A stretch of DNA of 56,631 nt from Propionibacteriales bacterium (lineage in GTDB: Bacteria > Actinomycetota > Actinomycetes > Propionibacteriales > Nocardioidaceae): positions 1 to 56,631 of the forward strand of contig JAPLCC010000055.1 in assembly GCA_026392415.1 (NCBI GenBank). Reading direction: 5' to 3'. This document shows positions 42,132 through 52,130 of the stretch, piece by piece. Both the position numbers and the translations under genes were made by a program. The notes under the pieces were generated by a model. That model saw only the letters and a list, made by a program, of their open reading frames with translations, did no database searches and was not told the origin of the DNA. The stretch's first letter is position 1. The number at the start of each line of letters is the position of its first letter.

Positions 42132-43556
42132 GTGGCCGAACTCCACGACCTGACCGCCCTCGAGCAGGGGGAGCTGATCCGTTCCGGCGAGATCAGCCCC
42201 GTCGAGCTCACCGAGCACTACCTCGAACGCGCCGCGCGTCTCCCTCAGGAGTACGTCGACGGCGCGTTCGTGCATCGTGACCCGGACGCCGCGCGGCTGC
42301 GCGCCCGGGAGGTCGCCGCGGTCGGCCCGGTGGGCGACGGGGCCTCGCCGCTGGCCGGCGTACCGACGGCGATCAAGGACCTCAACCTGACCCGTGGCGT
42401 GCCGACCGCATTCGGCTCGCCCGCGTTCGCGGGCTACGTCCCCGAGGTGTCCGACGCGGTGACCCTGGCCATCGAGACGGCCGGCATGGTCAGCCTCGGC
42501 AAGACCAGCACGCCGGAGTTCGGTTCACCCTGCTACACCGAGCCGGAGGGTCGACCGCCCGCCGTGACCCCGTGGGACGTCACCCGGATGGCTGGCGGAT
42601 CGTCCGGCGGCGCGGCCTCGGCCGTTGCGGCCGGGCTGGTGCCCGTCGCCCAGGGCTCCGACGGTGGCGGCTCGATCCGGATCCCGGCCTCGTGCTGCGG
42701 CCTGGTCGGACTGAAGCCCACGCGCGGCCGGATCAGCGGCTTCCCGATCTACGGCGACCCGATCGGGCTCGCCGTCTCCGGACCGATCGCGCGCACGGTG
42801 GGCGACGCGGCGGCGCTGCTCGACGTCCTCGCCGGTCGTCGAGCGGGTGACCCGACCTGGGCGCCGGAGCCGTCCGGCACCTTCCTGTCGGCCGTGGGCC
42901 GCGAGCCCGGCCGGTTGCGGATCGCCTGCTTCGACGAGCCGGTCATCGCCGACATCGAGGTCCACCCCGACGTGCGCCGTGCCTACGAGTCGGCCATCGA
43001 CCTGTTGTCGTCGCTCGGCCACTCGGTGGAGGGCGTGCACGTGCCGCTCCCACGCGAGGCGGTGCCCGTGTTCGAGACCTGCTGGGCAGTGCTCACGGCC
43101 CTGTCGACGGCGCCGCTCGATGCCCAGCAGCGGGGCTCGCTGCGGCCGCTGACCCGGTGGCTCGGCGACCGCGGCGAGGCCGTGACCGCGCCGGAGTTCG
43201 GCTTGGCGATCGGCCAGCTCCGGCGCTACGCCGCCGAGGCCCTGGTCGCCCTGGCGCCGTACGACATCGTGCTGACGCCGACCCTCGCCACCCCGCCGCT
43301 GCCCGTCGGTGCGATTCGCAACGACGACGACCCGGCGGCGGACTTCGAGGCGCAGAAGCGCTTCACCCCGTGGACGTCGGCGTGGAACGTCACCGGCATG
43401 CCCGCGATCTCGCTGCCGCTGCACCACACTCCCGACGGCCTGCCCGTCGGCATCATGCTCGCCGCCCGTCCGGCCGAGGAGGAGCTCCTGCTCTCCCTCG
43501 CCGCCCAGGTCGAGGCCGCCGCTCCCTGGAAGGACCGTCACCCGCCGCTCTGGTGA
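42132..43556 (+). CDS. Amidase-signature-family hydrolase
   Basis: 474 residues. The Ser-cisSer-Lys triad is visible: Lys82 in [16 protein letters not shown] at 155-160 and the nucleophile Ser181 in [13 protein letters not shown]. Family members hydrolyse amides; GatA-like indoleacetamide or nylon-oligomer hydrolases are relatives. It is not GatA (no GatC/GatB near). Substrate unknown. It ends 6 bp before the convergent bioD. Confidence 0.93.
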   Translation: MAELHDLTALEQGELIRSGEISPVELTEHYLERAARLPQEYVDGAFVHRDPDAARLRAREVAAVGPVGDGASPLAGVPTAIKDLNLTRGVPTAFGSPAFAGYVPEVSDAVTLAIETAGMVSLGKTSTPEFGSPCYTEPEGRPPAVTPWDVTRMAGGSSGGAASAVAAGLVPVAQGSDGGGSIRIPASCCGLVGLKPTRGRISGFPIYGDPIGLAVSGPIARTVGDAAALLDVLAGRRAGDPTWAPEPSGTFLSAVGREPGRLRIACFDEPVIADIEVHPDVRRAYESAIDLLSSLGHSVEGVHVPLPREAVPVFETCWAVLTALSTAPLDAQQRGSLRPLTRWLGDRGEAVTAPEFGLAIGQLRRYAAEALVALAPYDIVLTPTLATPPLPVGAIRNDDDPAADFEAQKRFTPWTSAWNVTGMPAISLPLHHTPDGLPVGIMLAARPAEEELLLSLAAQVEAAAPWKDRHPPLW

Positions 43557-43562
43557 CGGAGC

Positions 43563-44273
43563 TCAGGCGAACCAGGTGGGGGCGTTCGCCAGGAAGTCGG
43601 GTTGGGGCAGGGTGCCGGATTTCTCGGGGATGACGGCGATGACGGGTACACCGGTGATGCGGGGCAGGTCGGTTCGGTTGCACTCCTCGGCGAGACCGGG
43701 AGTGGCGGGCCAGGAGCCGATGACCAGGCCGGCCGGTTCGACCTGGCAGGCGCGCAGGGCGGTGACGGTGAGCTCGGTGTGATTGAGGGTGCCGAGACCC
43801 GCACGGCACACCACGACCACCCCCACGGGCGAGGAGATGGTCTCGCCGACACGTCGGCGCAGCGCGAAGGTCAGGTCGCGGGCGATGTCGAGCAGGGTGC
43901 CACCTTCGGCATCCACACGCACGAGCAGTCCGCCGGCGCCCTCGACCAGCACGACGTCGTACGACGGCAGGAGCTCGCGGATCCGGGCGACGTGCTCCCG
44001 CACGGTCGGGATGGCCACGCCCTGACGGCGCGCGGCCGTGTCAGGGGCGAGCGGTTCGTCGAGGGCGACGAACTCGAGCACCTCCACGCCTGCGAGTCCT
44101 TCGATCGTCGCGATGTCGTGCGGGTCGGGATGGTCACCGCCCACGCCGGTCTGCACCGGCTTGACGACCAGTACCCGGTGGCCGGCAGCGACCTCGCGCG
44201 CGGCGAGCGCGGCCGTGGCGACCGTCTTGCCGACCCCGGTGTCGGTGCCGGTGACGACGACGACTCGGGTCAC
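43563..44273 (-). CDS. bioD: Dethiobiotin synthetase
   Basis: A 236-residue ATP-dependent enzyme closing the ureido ring of biotin, from 7,8-diaminopelargonic acid and CO2. P-loop VVVVTGTDTGVGKTVATAALA at the N-terminus, catalytic Lys in VVKPVQTG and the VLVEGAGGLLVRVD loop. It is last in the bioB-bioA-bioF-bioD operon; the GTG start (44271-44273) overlaps the bioF stop in GTGA. Confidence 0.96.
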   Translation of the reverse strand: MTRVVVVTGTDTGVGKTVATAALAAREVAAGHRVLVVKPVQTGVGGDHPDPHDIATIEGLAGVEVLEFVALDEPLAPDTAARRQGVAIPTVREHVARIRELLPSYDVVLVEGAGGLLVRVDAEGGTLLDIARDLTFALRRRVGETISSPVGVVVVCRAGLGTLNHTELTVTALRACQVEPAGLVIGSWPATPGLAEECNRTDLPRITGVPVIAVIPEKSGTLPQPDFLANAPTWFA

Positions 44274-45397
44274 TGGTGTTCCTTGACGAGCGCGACCAGC
44301 AGGGCCACGGCCCGCGCCCAGTCGTCCTCGGGGATGCCCGCGCTGGCGGTGATCCGCAGTCGCGAGATCCCGTCCGGGACCGACGGCGGGCGGAAGCAGC
44401 CGACCCGCAGGCCGGCCTGCAGCGCGGCCGCCTGGGCCGCGACCGCGGCTTGCGGCGACGACATCGGGACCGACAGCACCGCTCCAGCGGGAGCGACGAC
44501 GCCGAGGGCGTCGGCGAGGGCGTCGACCCGCGAGCGCACCGTCGTGGCCAGCTCGGGCCGGGCGCGCATCTCGCGCAGCGCCGCCAGTGCGCCGGCGGTC
44601 GATGCGGGAGCCAGGCCGGTGTCGAAGATGAACGGGCGGGCCCGGTTGACGAGATGTTCGCGCAGGGCGACGGATCCGAGGACCGCGCCACCCTGGCTGC
44701 CGAGCGCCTTCGACAGCGTGGCCGTCACCACGACATGGGGGAGCCCGGCCAGGCCGAGCGTCGCGACGAGTCCTGGGCCGTGCACACCCACGCCGTGGGC
44801 TTCGTCGACGACCAGGAGGGCGTCGTACTTCTCGCACAGGTCGGCCAGCTCGACCAGCGGCGCCGCGTCGCCGAGCACCGAGTAGACCGACTCGACGAGC
44901 ACCATGGCGCGTTCGTCGGCGGCGTGCGCGGCGACGAGCCCGCGCCGAACGGCCTCGACGTCGCTGTGGGGTACGACGTCCAGTTGCGCTCGCGAGAGCC
45001 GGACGGCGTCGACGAGCGAGGCGTGGATGTGGGCGTCCGAGATCACCCGGGTGGTCCGGTCGGCCAGTGCGCTGACCACGGCCAGGTTGGCGTGGTAGCC
45101 GGTCGAGAACACCAGTGCGGCCGGTTGGCCGAGATGCTCGGCGAGCTCGTCCTCCAGCTCGGCGTGCAGGGCGAAGGTGCCGGTCACCAGGCGTGACGCG
45201 CTCGCGCCCGAGCCCCAGGTCAGGGCGGCATCGGCCGCGGCCCGGCGTACGGCGGGATCGCGGGCCAGGCCGAGGTAGTCGTTGCCGGCGAGGTCGATCG
45301 TCGCGTCGTCCGCCTCGCGGGCACGGAGTCGTCGCGTGAGCCCCGCGGCCTCACGACGCGCAGCCTCGGCATCCAGCCAGTCGCTCCACCTGGTCAT
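44270..45397 (-). CDS. bioF: 8-amino-7-oxononanoate synthase
   Basis: A 375-residue PLP enzyme that condenses pimeloyl-CoA/ACP with alanine in biotin synthesis. Signatures: [38 protein letters not shown] and the PLP lysine in [13 protein letters not shown]. Overlaps bioA (ATGA) at its start and bioD (GTGA) at its end. No pimelate-forming bioC/bioH or bioW is in the window. Confidence 0.96.
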   Translation of the reverse strand: MTRWSDWLDAEAARREAAGLTRRLRAREADDATIDLAGNDYLGLARDPAVRRAAADAALTWGSGASASRLVTGTFALHAELEDELAEHLGQPAALVFSTGYHANLAVVSALADRTTRVISDAHIHASLVDAVRLSRAQLDVVPHSDVEAVRRGLVAAHAADERAMVLVESVYSVLGDAAPLVELADLCEKYDALLVVDEAHGVGVHGPGLVATLGLAGLPHVVVTATLSKALGSQGGAVLGSVALREHLVNRARPFIFDTGLAPASTAGALAALREMRARPELATTVRSRVDALADALGVVAPAGAVLSVPMSSPQAAVAAQAAALQAGLRVGCFRPPSVPDGISRLRITASAGIPEDDWARAVALLVALVKEHQ

Positions 45398-46671
45398 CCG
45401 GCCCGCACCGCCGCTCCGATTCCTGCGACGAGCCGGTCGAGCTCGTCGGTTCCGATGACGTACGGCGGCATGGCGTAGACCAGGTCGCGGAACGGCCGCA
45501 GCCACACACCGGCTCCGATCGCCGCGTCCGTGGCGGCGGCGACGTCGACCGGGTGGTCGAGCTGGACGACCCCGACCGCGCCGATGGTGCGTACGTCGAC
45601 GACGCCGGGCAGGTCGCGCAGCGGCGCCAGGCCGGCCTCGAGGTGGCTCCCGATGGAGGTGACCTTCGACTGCCAGTCCTGCGCGAGCAGCAGGTCGATG
45701 CTCGCGAGCGCGACCGCGCAGCCGAGCGGATTGCCCATGAAGGTCGGCCCGTGCATGACGACGCCGGACTCGCTCGCCGAGATGCCGCGTGCGACGGCAT
45801 CGGTCGTCAGCACTGCTGCCATCGAGAGGTAACCGCCCGTGAGCGCCTTGCCGATGCAGAGGATGTCGGGACTGACCAGCTCGCTGACGAACAGGTGGCC
45901 GGTGCGGCCGAAGCCGGTCGCTATCTCGTCGAAGACCAGCAGGAGGTCGTGCTCGTCGGCAATGTCGCGCAACACCTGCAGGCACTCGACGGCGTACGGC
46001 CACATGCCGCCGGCGCCTTGCAACAGCGGCTCGACGATGATGCCCGCGAGCTCGTCGGTGTGCTTCGCGGCCAGGTCGCGCATGGCGTCGGCCCAGGTGC
46101 CTACGTCCTCGTCGAGGGCCGGTGGCTGCGGGCCGAACACCTGGGACGGCAACAGGTCGCGCCACATCGAGTGCATGCCGCCGACCGGGTCGGTGACGCT
46201 CATGCAGTCGAACGTGTCGCCGTGATAGCCGCCGAGGACGGTCAGCATCCGCGTCCGCTCGGGACGACCGACGCCGCGCTGGTACTGCAGCACCATCTTC
46301 AGTGCGACCTCGACCGAGACCGATCCGGAGTCGGCGAGGAAGACCCGCTCCAGCCGTTCGGGAGTGATCTCGACGAGTCGTCGGCCGAGTGCGATGGCCG
46401 GCTCGTGGGTGAGCCCGCCGAACATCACGTGGGCGAAGGAATCGATCTGGTCGACCACCGCGGCGTCGAGCACCGGGTGCCGGTAGCCGTGGATCGCCGC
46501 CCACCACGACGACATCCCGTCGACGACCTCGCTGCCGTCAGCCAAGGTCAGGACGGATCCCGATGCGCCCGTCACCAGGCGGACGGGCGTCGGCGCGGTC
46601 ATCGACGTGTAGGGATGCCACAGGTGCTCGCGGTCGAACGCGAGCAGGTCCTGGGCAGCCACCACCGTCAT
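45394..46671 (-). CDS. bioA: Adenosylmethionine-8-amino-7-oxononanoate aminotransferase
   Basis: A 425-residue class III PLP aminotransferase that uses S-adenosylmethionine as amino donor to make 7,8-diaminopelargonic acid. Conserved: [54 protein letters not shown] and the PLP lysine in [11 protein letters not shown]. It follows bioB by 7 bp and overlaps bioF by 4 bp. Confidence 0.96.
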   Translation of the reverse strand: MTVVAAQDLLAFDREHLWHPYTSMTAPTPVRLVTGASGSVLTLADGSEVVDGMSSWWAAIHGYRHPVLDAAVVDQIDSFAHVMFGGLTHEPAIALGRRLVEITPERLERVFLADSGSVSVEVALKMVLQYQRGVGRPERTRMLTVLGGYHGDTFDCMSVTDPVGGMHSMWRDLLPSQVFGPQPPALDEDVGTWADAMRDLAAKHTDELAGIIVEPLLQGAGGMWPYAVECLQVLRDIADEHDLLLVFDEIATGFGRTGHLFVSELVSPDILCIGKALTGGYLSMAAVLTTDAVARGISASESGVVMHGPTFMGNPLGCAVALASIDLLLAQDWQSKVTSIGSHLEAGLAPLRDLPGVVDVRTIGAVGVVQLDHPVDVAAATDAAIGAGVWLRPFRDLVYAMPPYVIGTDELDRLVAGIGAAVRAG

Positions 46672-46678
46672 GACGAGA

Positions 46679-47878
46679 TCAGGCGTTCGCCGGGACCTCG
46701 GTGCCGGCGCCGCGCTGGCGGATCACCGGCTTGTGGTCCTCGGCCACGGCGTCGTCCGCGAGTCCGGCAGCGCAGCCACCGCAACTCGTGCCGCAGCCCG
46801 TGGTGGCCGAACCGCACGGCGTCGTCGCAGCGGCGTGCGCCGCGCCAGCCGACGGTGCGTTGAAGACGTCGTCGAAGGTGCCGTCGTTGAAGGCGTTCTC
46901 CTGGCCGAGGATGACGAAGCCGTTGTCGCGCATCATCTCCAGGTCGGCCTTCGCGTCCTGGCCCTCGGAGGTGAGGTAGTCGCCGAGGAAGATCGAGTTC
47001 GCCACGTGCAGCGCCGTCGCCTGCAGGGTGCGCAAGTGCATCTCGCGGCCACCGGCGATCCGGATCTCCTTGTCGGGGCACACGAAGCGCGCCATGGCGA
47101 GGATCTTCACGCAGCGGGTGGGCGAGAGCTCCCAGGTGTTCTCGTACGGCGTGCCGTCGAAGGGCATCAGGAAGTTGACCGGGATCGAGTCCGAGCCGAG
47201 CTCCTTCAGCGCGAAGAGCGCCTCCACGAGCTGCTCGTCGCTCTCGCCCAGTCCGGCGATCAGGCCCGAGCAGGGGGACAGGCCGGCGGACTTCGCCTTG
47301 CCGATGGTGTCCACGCGGTCGTCGTAGGTGTGGGTCTGCACGATGTTGTCGTGGTTGGACTCGGCGGTGTTGATGTTGTGGTTGTAGGCATCGACACCGG
47401 CCGCCTTGAGCCGCTCGGCCTGGCCGTCCTTGAGCAGGCCGAGGCAGGCGCAGACCTCGACACCTTCGTACTCGTCCTTGAGGGCCTCGGTCATCTCGAC
47501 GACCTTGTCGATGTCGCGGTTGGAAGGACCGCGGCCGGAGGAGACCATGCACACGCGCGAGGCGCCGCCCTTGAGTCCGGCGCCCGCCTGCTTGATGGCG
47601 TCGTCCTTGGAGAGCCAGGAGTACTTCAGGATGGGGGCTTCGGAACCGATCGCCTGGCTGCAGTAGTTGCAGTTCTCCGGGCACAGGCCGGACTTCAGGT
47701 TGACGAGGTAGTTGACCTTGACCTTGTTGCCGAAGTGCTCGCGGCGCAGGCGTCCGGCGGCGGCGACGACCGACATCAGGTCGAAGTCGGGAGCCTGGAG
47801 TACGGCGAGCGCGTCGGCCTCGGTCGCGGCGCCACCCTCGAGGATCCGGGTGGCCAACTGGTCGAACTGCGCGCTCAT
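46679..47878 (-). CDS. bioB: Biotin synthase with Cys-rich insertion near the C-terminus
   Basis: A 399-residue radical SAM enzyme inserting sulfur into dethiobiotin. The cluster motif [10 protein letters not shown] is intact, as are the second-cluster region [13 protein letters not shown] and [27 protein letters not shown] and [13 protein letters not shown]. Between the barrel end and the usual terminal [13 protein letters not shown] lies an Ala-rich insertion with four cysteines (C355, C362, C366, C369). First gene of the bio operon; an AAGGAG ribosome-binding site precedes the ATG at 47878, and a BioQ-type operator lies upstream. Confidence 0.95.
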   Translation of the reverse strand: MSAQFDQLATRILEGGAATEADALAVLQAPDFDLMSVVAAAGRLRREHFGNKVKVNYLVNLKSGLCPENCNYCSQAIGSEAPILKYSWLSKDDAIKQAGAGLKGGASRVCMVSSGRGPSNRDIDKVVEMTEALKDEYEGVEVCACLGLLKDGQAERLKAAGVDAYNHNINTAESNHDNIVQTHTYDDRVDTIGKAKSAGLSPCSGLIAGLGESDEQLVEALFALKELGSDSIPVNFLMPFDGTPYENTWELSPTRCVKILAMARFVCPDKEIRIAGGREMHLRTLQATALHVANSIFLGDYLTSEGQDAKADLEMMRDNGFVILGQENAFNDGTFDDVFNAPSAGAAHAAATTPCGSATTGCGTSCGGCAAGLADDAVAEDHKPVIRQRGAGTEVPANA

Positions 47879-47900
47879 GGGTCTCCTTGACACGGTAAGT

Positions 47901-47913
47901 TGAACACTGTTCA
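47901..47913. promoter_or_regulatory. BioQ-type operator tgaac-act-gttca
   Basis: A perfect 5-3-5 palindrome matching the TGAAC-N3-GTTCA core recognised by actinobacterial BioQ, as I recall it. It overlaps a TTGAAC -35 for the plus-strand regulator (with GATAAG 17 bp further, 47923-47928). It also sits at the predicted transcript start of the minus-strand bioB promoter (TATCCT -10 at 47921-47926), so one site can silence both directions. Confidence 0.85.
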
Positions 47914-47950
47914 GGTAGACAGGATAAGCGAGAACGAGGGGAGGCGCCAC

Positions 47951-48451
47951 ATGGGCTATCGCCGTGGGCAGATCGTCGACCGGGCGATCGACGTCCTCGA
48001 CGAGGTGGGGCTCGACTCCCTGTCGATGCGCAAGCTCGCCGCCGACCTCGGGGTGCAGCCGGGAGCCCTCTACCACCACTTCGAGAACAAGGCCGCCCTG
48101 CTTGCGGCGGTCTCCGACGAGATCCTGCGCCGCGGCCGCCGTCCGGCGGAGATCGTCACGTGGGACGCCGAGCTCCACCTGCTCTGCGTGGGACTGCGCG
48201 ACGCGATGCGACGCCATCGCGACGGCGCTGCCCTGATCGCGCAGGTGCACCGGTTCGACGCCGAGGTGCTCGAGCAACCCCTGCGATCCGCCCTGGAGCG
48301 CGGCGGGGCGGACGAACATCTTGCACGGGTGGGGGCCCGAACGCTGGTGCGTTTCGTGCTGGCCCACGAGGGCGACCAGGATGACGACTTCAGCCTCGGA
48401 CTCGCCCTGCTGCTCGACGGCCTGCGGCACCGGCTCGGGTCGCCCGCGTGA
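47951..48451 (+). CDS. bioQ: BioQ-like TetR-family biotin repressor
   Basis: 166 residues. The N-terminal [48 protein letters not shown] is followed by a helical TetR C-domain. It is divergent from bioB with the BioQ-type palindrome between them, matching the known bioQ arrangement in actinobacteria, where BioQ represses bio genes and itself. The start is the ATG at 47951, preceded by GGGGAGGCG; the frame opens 17 codons earlier through the operator. Confidence 0.88.
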   Translation: MGYRRGQIVDRAIDVLDEVGLDSLSMRKLAADLGVQPGALYHHFENKAALLAAVSDEILRRGRRPAEIVTWDAELHLLCVGLRDAMRRHRDGAALIAQVHRFDAEVLEQPLRSALERGGADEHLARVGARTLVRFVLAHEGDQDDDFSLGLALLLDGLRHRLGSPA

Positions 48452-48494
48452 TGGTTCGCTCGCGTTAAGGTCCTCGAAACATCTGGGAGGCACT

Positions 48495-49952
48495 GTGGAC
48501 GACATGGCACTGAACCCACTCAAGCCGGTGACGGTGGTCCTGTTCGGCGCGACCGGCGACCTCGCCCGACGCAAGCTGATTCCCGGACTGCTGCACCTGT
48601 TCGAGACGGGACTGCTGCCCGACCTGCAGATCGTCGGCACCTCGCTCGACGAGCACACCACCGAGTCGTTCGTGACGTTCGCGCACGAGGCGTCGACCGA
48701 GTTCTCCGGCACCGACGGCGACATGGCCGCGTGGCCGGAGTTCTCCCAACGCCTGCACTGGGCCCCCGGTGCCGAGGGACCCGCCGGCCTTCGGGCGGCG
48801 GTCGACAAGGCCGAGGGCAGTGCGGCGGGAGAGCGCACCCGCCTGCACTACCTGAGCGTGCCGCCGAAGGCCGCGCTGGCGGTCGTGAAGACGCTCGAGG
48901 ACGCTGACCTCGTGCAGGGCAGCCGGATCATCATGGAGAAGCCGTTCGGCGTCGACCTGGCCAGCGCGAAGACGCTCAACGGCGAGCTGCACAAGACCTT
49001 CGACGAGTCGCAGATCTACCGGATCGACCACTTCCTGGGGAAGGAAGCGGCCCAGAACATCCTCGCATTCCGGTTCGCGAACGGCCTGTTCGAGCCGATC
49101 TGGCACCGCAACAACATCGACCACATCCAGATCGACATTCCCGAGGAGCTGGGGCTCGACCAGAGGGCCAACTTCTACGAGTCGACCGGTGCCTACAAGG
49201 ACATGGTCGTCACCCACCTGTTCCAGGTGCTGGCCTTCATCGCACTCGAGCCGCCGACCGCGCTCACGCCGCACGCGATCAACGAGGAGAAGAACAAGGT
49301 CTTCCGTTCGATGCTGCCGATCGACCCGGCCGACGTCGTCCGCGGGCAGTACCAGGGCTATCGCGACATCGCCGGTGTCGCGCCCGAGTCGGAGACCGAG
49401 ACCTTCATCGCCCTCAAGTGCTACATCGACAACTGGCGCTGGGCGGGGGTGCCCTTCTACCTCCGCACCGGCAAGCGGCTGGCCGAGGGCGCGCGGATCA
49501 TCTCGATCGCCTTCAAGGAACCCCCGAAGTCGATGTTCCCCAAGAACTCCGGCGTCGGCGAGCACGGACCCGATCACCTGACCTTCGACCTCGCCGACAA
49601 GGCCAAGATGTCGCTGTCGTTCTACGGCAAGCGGCCCGGCCCGGGCATGAAGCTCGACAAGCTGTCCATGCAGTTCGCCATGGGTGACACGACGTGGGCC
49701 GGGTCGGTCCTCGAGGCCTACGAGCGGCTCATCTACGACGCCGCCCGTGGCGACCAGACGTTGTTCACCTCTGCCGAGGGGATCGAGCGCCTGTGGGAGG
49801 TCTCCGCACCGCTGCTGGAGAGCCCGCCGATCGTGCGTCCCTACCGGCAGGGGAGCTGGGGTCCCAACCAGATCCACCAGCTCATTGCGCCGTACGCCTG
49901 GCGGCTGCCGTTCGAGCGGCAGTGGCGGGACCCGAACACCCTCGGGAGCTGA
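48495..49952 (+). CDS. zwf: Glucose-6-phosphate 1-dehydrogenase
   Basis: A 485-residue NADP-dependent enzyme of the oxidative pentose phosphate pathway. Cofactor motif [24 protein letters not shown], active site [16 protein letters not shown] and [10 protein letters not shown] are all present. It stands alone, without the tal/pgi/opcA neighbours common in actinobacteria. A TAAGGT -10-like box (48466-48471) and GGGAGG (48485-48490) precede it; GTG 48495 is chosen, ATG 48504 is possible. It follows bioQ by 43 bp, apparently unrelated. Confidence 0.95.
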   Translation: MDDMALNPLKPVTVVLFGATGDLARRKLIPGLLHLFETGLLPDLQIVGTSLDEHTTESFVTFAHEASTEFSGTDGDMAAWPEFSQRLHWAPGAEGPAGLRAAVDKAEGSAAGERTRLHYLSVPPKAALAVVKTLEDADLVQGSRIIMEKPFGVDLASAKTLNGELHKTFDESQIYRIDHFLGKEAAQNILAFRFANGLFEPIWHRNNIDHIQIDIPEELGLDQRANFYESTGAYKDMVVTHLFQVLAFIALEPPTALTPHAINEEKNKVFRSMLPIDPADVVRGQYQGYRDIAGVAPESETETFIALKCYIDNWRWAGVPFYLRTGKRLAEGARIISIAFKEPPKSMFPKNSGVGEHGPDHLTFDLADKAKMSLSFYGKRPGPGMKLDKLSMQFAMGDTTWAGSVLEAYERLIYDAARGDQTLFTSAEGIERLWEVSAPLLESPPIVRPYRQGSWGPNQIHQLIAPYAWRLPFERQWRDPNTLGS

Positions 49953-50075
49953 ACCCCGGGGGTCCCAATTCCACCCGAACCTGCTGCGCGTCGCCGCCGA
50001 CTGTGCAACGGTGTCCGCTCTGTCTCGGGGCTGGAGTGTGGTCCTGAGCGCCCCCCACCCCAGAAGAGGTCACCG

Positions 50076-51623
50076 GTGTCTCGACGCACCCTCCTGCCAG
50101 GACTCACCGCGGTCGCTGCCGCGCTGCTCACCACGATGGCCATCGCGCCGGTGGTGCAGGCCGACGACGACAAGGGCGGCTTCTCCGCCGGCTCGTCGCC
50201 GACGGTCACCGAACGGCGGGCCGTGGCGAACGCCGCGCTCGCGAAGGCCGAGGCGATCTTCGACGGCACCGCCCCCGCCGCCGACAAGCGGGCGGCCACG
50301 GTCGCGCTGCGCGACCTGCGGGTGGCGCGCGAGGACCTCGCGGCCGCCGACCAGGCCGCAGCCGAGGCGCTCCTCGCCCGTCCGGGGACCAACGAGGTCT
50401 CCTGCAGTGCCACGACCTGTGTCCACTGGGCCACGGGCGTCGCGACCCCGGAGTACGTCGCAACGGTGCTCGACACGGTGGACGACGTCCGCGCCAGCTA
50501 CGTGGCCGCCGGCTACCGGTCCCCGCTGCCCGACGGCACGGCCGGCGGCGGCAGCAACCTGCTGGACATCTACCTCGAGGACTCCGGCGACGAGGGCCTG
50601 TACGGCTACTGCACCTCGGACGACCCGAAGCTCGACGACCCGACCCCGGTCGGCTACGACGTGTCGGCGTACTGCGGACTCGACAACGACTTCGACCCGA
50701 ACCAGTTCGGCGGCGCCCCCGCACTCGACAGCCTGCAGGTGACCGTCGCGCACGAGTACTTCCACGCGGTCCAGTTCGCCTACGACTTCCTCGAGGACGG
50801 CTGGTTCATGGAGGCCACCGCTGCCTGGGTCGAGGACGAGGTCTTCGATGCGGTCAACGACAACTACCAGTACCTCTTCTCCAGCTCGCTGTCGAACCCC
50901 GCCCGCTCGCTCGATGAGTACGGCGACTCGTTCCACTACGGTGCCTGGATCTTCTTCCGCTTCCTCTCCGAGCGCTTCGCGCAGAAGACCGGTGAGCTCG
51001 GCACGATCGTCCGCGACATCTGGGAGTACGCCGACGGCAGCGCCGCCGGTCTGGACTACTACTCGACCGCGGCCGTCAACAAGGCGCTGGCCGATCGCGG
51101 CACGTCGATCCGCACCGAGTTCGCCCGCTTCGCCGTCGCCAACCGCGTGTCGCGGACGTTCTACGCCGAGGGCGATGCAGCGGGTCGCCTCTACCCGGTC
51201 GCGCCGGCCACCTCGGTCACCGTGAAGTCCTCGACGCGCAACCCGAGCACCTTCGCCCGAACGCTGGACCACCTGGAATCCTCGACGGTCCGCTACGTGC
51301 CGTCGTACCTCAGGACGAGCGACTGGAAGCTCCGCCTCGACCTCGACCTCGCCTCCAAGTCCAAGGGTTCGATGGCCGCGGTCAAGGTGTTCCGTCGCAA
51401 CGGCACGACCACCACCAAGTACGTCACGCTGAACAGCAAGGGTGATGCCAGGGTGACGGTCGGCTTCTCGAGCACGACGGTCAAGGCGGTCGAGGTCACC
51501 CTGATCAACTCCAGCCCACGCTTCGGCGACTGCTGGGTCGACGTCACGGACTTCTCGTGCTCCGGCCGCTCGCTCGACGACAACCTGCGTCAGACGGTCA
51601 ACCCGATCGCCTACCGAAGCTGA
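50076..51623 (+). CDS. Secreted putative zinc metalloprotease (MXAN_6640-like)
   Basis: 515 residues. Signal peptide at 1-29 (RRTLLPGLTAVAAALLTTMAIAP...QA), so exported. A helical pro-region of about 60 residues is followed by a gluzincin-like core with HEYFH at 226-230 (VTVAHEYFHAVQFAYDF) and the likely third zinc ligand Glu246 in WFMEATAAWVEDE. Cys pairs (for example SCSATTC) suggest disulfides. The C-terminal 150 residues form a beta-rich Ser/Thr domain. The match to the MXAN_6640-type family is by motif spacing and recollection. Convergent with the next gene, which ends at the adjacent base. The 123 bp before it show no clear promoter or repeat. Confidence 0.85.
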   Translation: MSRRTLLPGLTAVAAALLTTMAIAPVVQADDDKGGFSAGSSPTVTERRAVANAALAKAEAIFDGTAPAADKRAATVALRDLRVAREDLAAADQAAAEALLARPGTNEVSCSATTCVHWATGVATPEYVATVLDTVDDVRASYVAAGYRSPLPDGTAGGGSNLLDIYLEDSGDEGLYGYCTSDDPKLDDPTPVGYDVSAYCGLDNDFDPNQFGGAPALDSLQVTVAHEYFHAVQFAYDFLEDGWFMEATAAWVEDEVFDAVNDNYQYLFSSSLSNPARSLDEYGDSFHYGAWIFFRFLSERFAQKTGELGTIVRDIWEYADGSAAGLDYYSTAAVNKALADRGTSIRTEFARFAVANRVSRTFYAEGDAAGRLYPVAPATSVTVKSSTRNPSTFARTLDHLESSTVRYVPSYLRTSDWKLRLDLDLASKSKGSMAAVKVFRRNGTTTTKYVTLNSKGDARVTVGFSSTTVKAVEVTLINSSPRFGDCWVDVTDFSCSGRSLDDNLRQTVNPIAYRS

Positions 51624-52088
51624 TCAGTCGAGCAGCGGCGACGGGTCGGAGAGGCCGACCGACGACCACCCCAGCCGCTGCTCGCCTGAGAACCACTCGA
51701 CGACGGCGCCGGTCTCGACCCGGGTGGTCGGGAACGAGCTCACCTCGGGCTGGAGCTCGACGGAGATCGCTCCGGCTTCGAGTACGTCCTCCACCGGCGG
51801 GCTGATCTCGGTGACCGGTTTGCCGTCGACGAGGCGGGTGACGACGTATCGAACGCGAACGTTCTGCTCGCCGGTACTCGCGGGGGAACGGCTGACTTCG
51901 ATGAGCGGTGCGGCGGCCCAGGGCGTCGGCGACGTGAAGCTGCCGGGCCTGCCGTCGCGCGTGAGAGGCACGACCTTCTCCGGGGCGCTGAGGATGACGA
52001 AGACAGCGAACCCGACGGCGAGGAGGGCCGCCACAGCAAGTTGGATCCGTTCCCGGAGGGGGAGTTCGTCAGTGTCCACGAGCGCCAT
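51624..52088 (-). CDS. Membrane-anchored hypothetical protein
   Basis: 154 residues. One membrane segment near the N-terminus (IQLAVAALLAVGFAVFVILSA) is preceded by a short cytosolic stretch and followed by an extracytoplasmic beta-rich domain (IEVSRSPASTGEQNVRVRYVVTRLVDGKPVTE). No family recognised. It is convergent with the metalloprotease gene with zero spacing. Weak but coding-like composition and a clear topology support it. Confidence 0.72.
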   Translation of the reverse strand: MALVDTDELPLRERIQLAVAALLAVGFAVFVILSAPEKVVPLTRDGRPGSFTSPTPWAAAPLIEVSRSPASTGEQNVRVRYVVTRLVDGKPVTEISPPVEDVLEAGAISVELQPEVSSFPTTRVETGAVVEWFSGEQRLGWSSVGLSDPSPLLD

Positions 52089-52130
52089 TGTGGCGCAGCC
52101 GGACCCCCGTGTCCCTGGATGAGCCCATGC

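Noticed and set aside
44270..46507. 745-codon frame extending bioF upstream through bioA
   Set aside because: The added part is the mirror of bioA in a wrong frame; the ATGA overlap at 45394-45397 gives a normal 375-residue BioF.
49953..50075. Possible zwf terminator around accccgggggt
   Set aside because: The two arms leave no room for a loop, so no stable hairpin can form; the 123-bp gap shows nothing else convincing.
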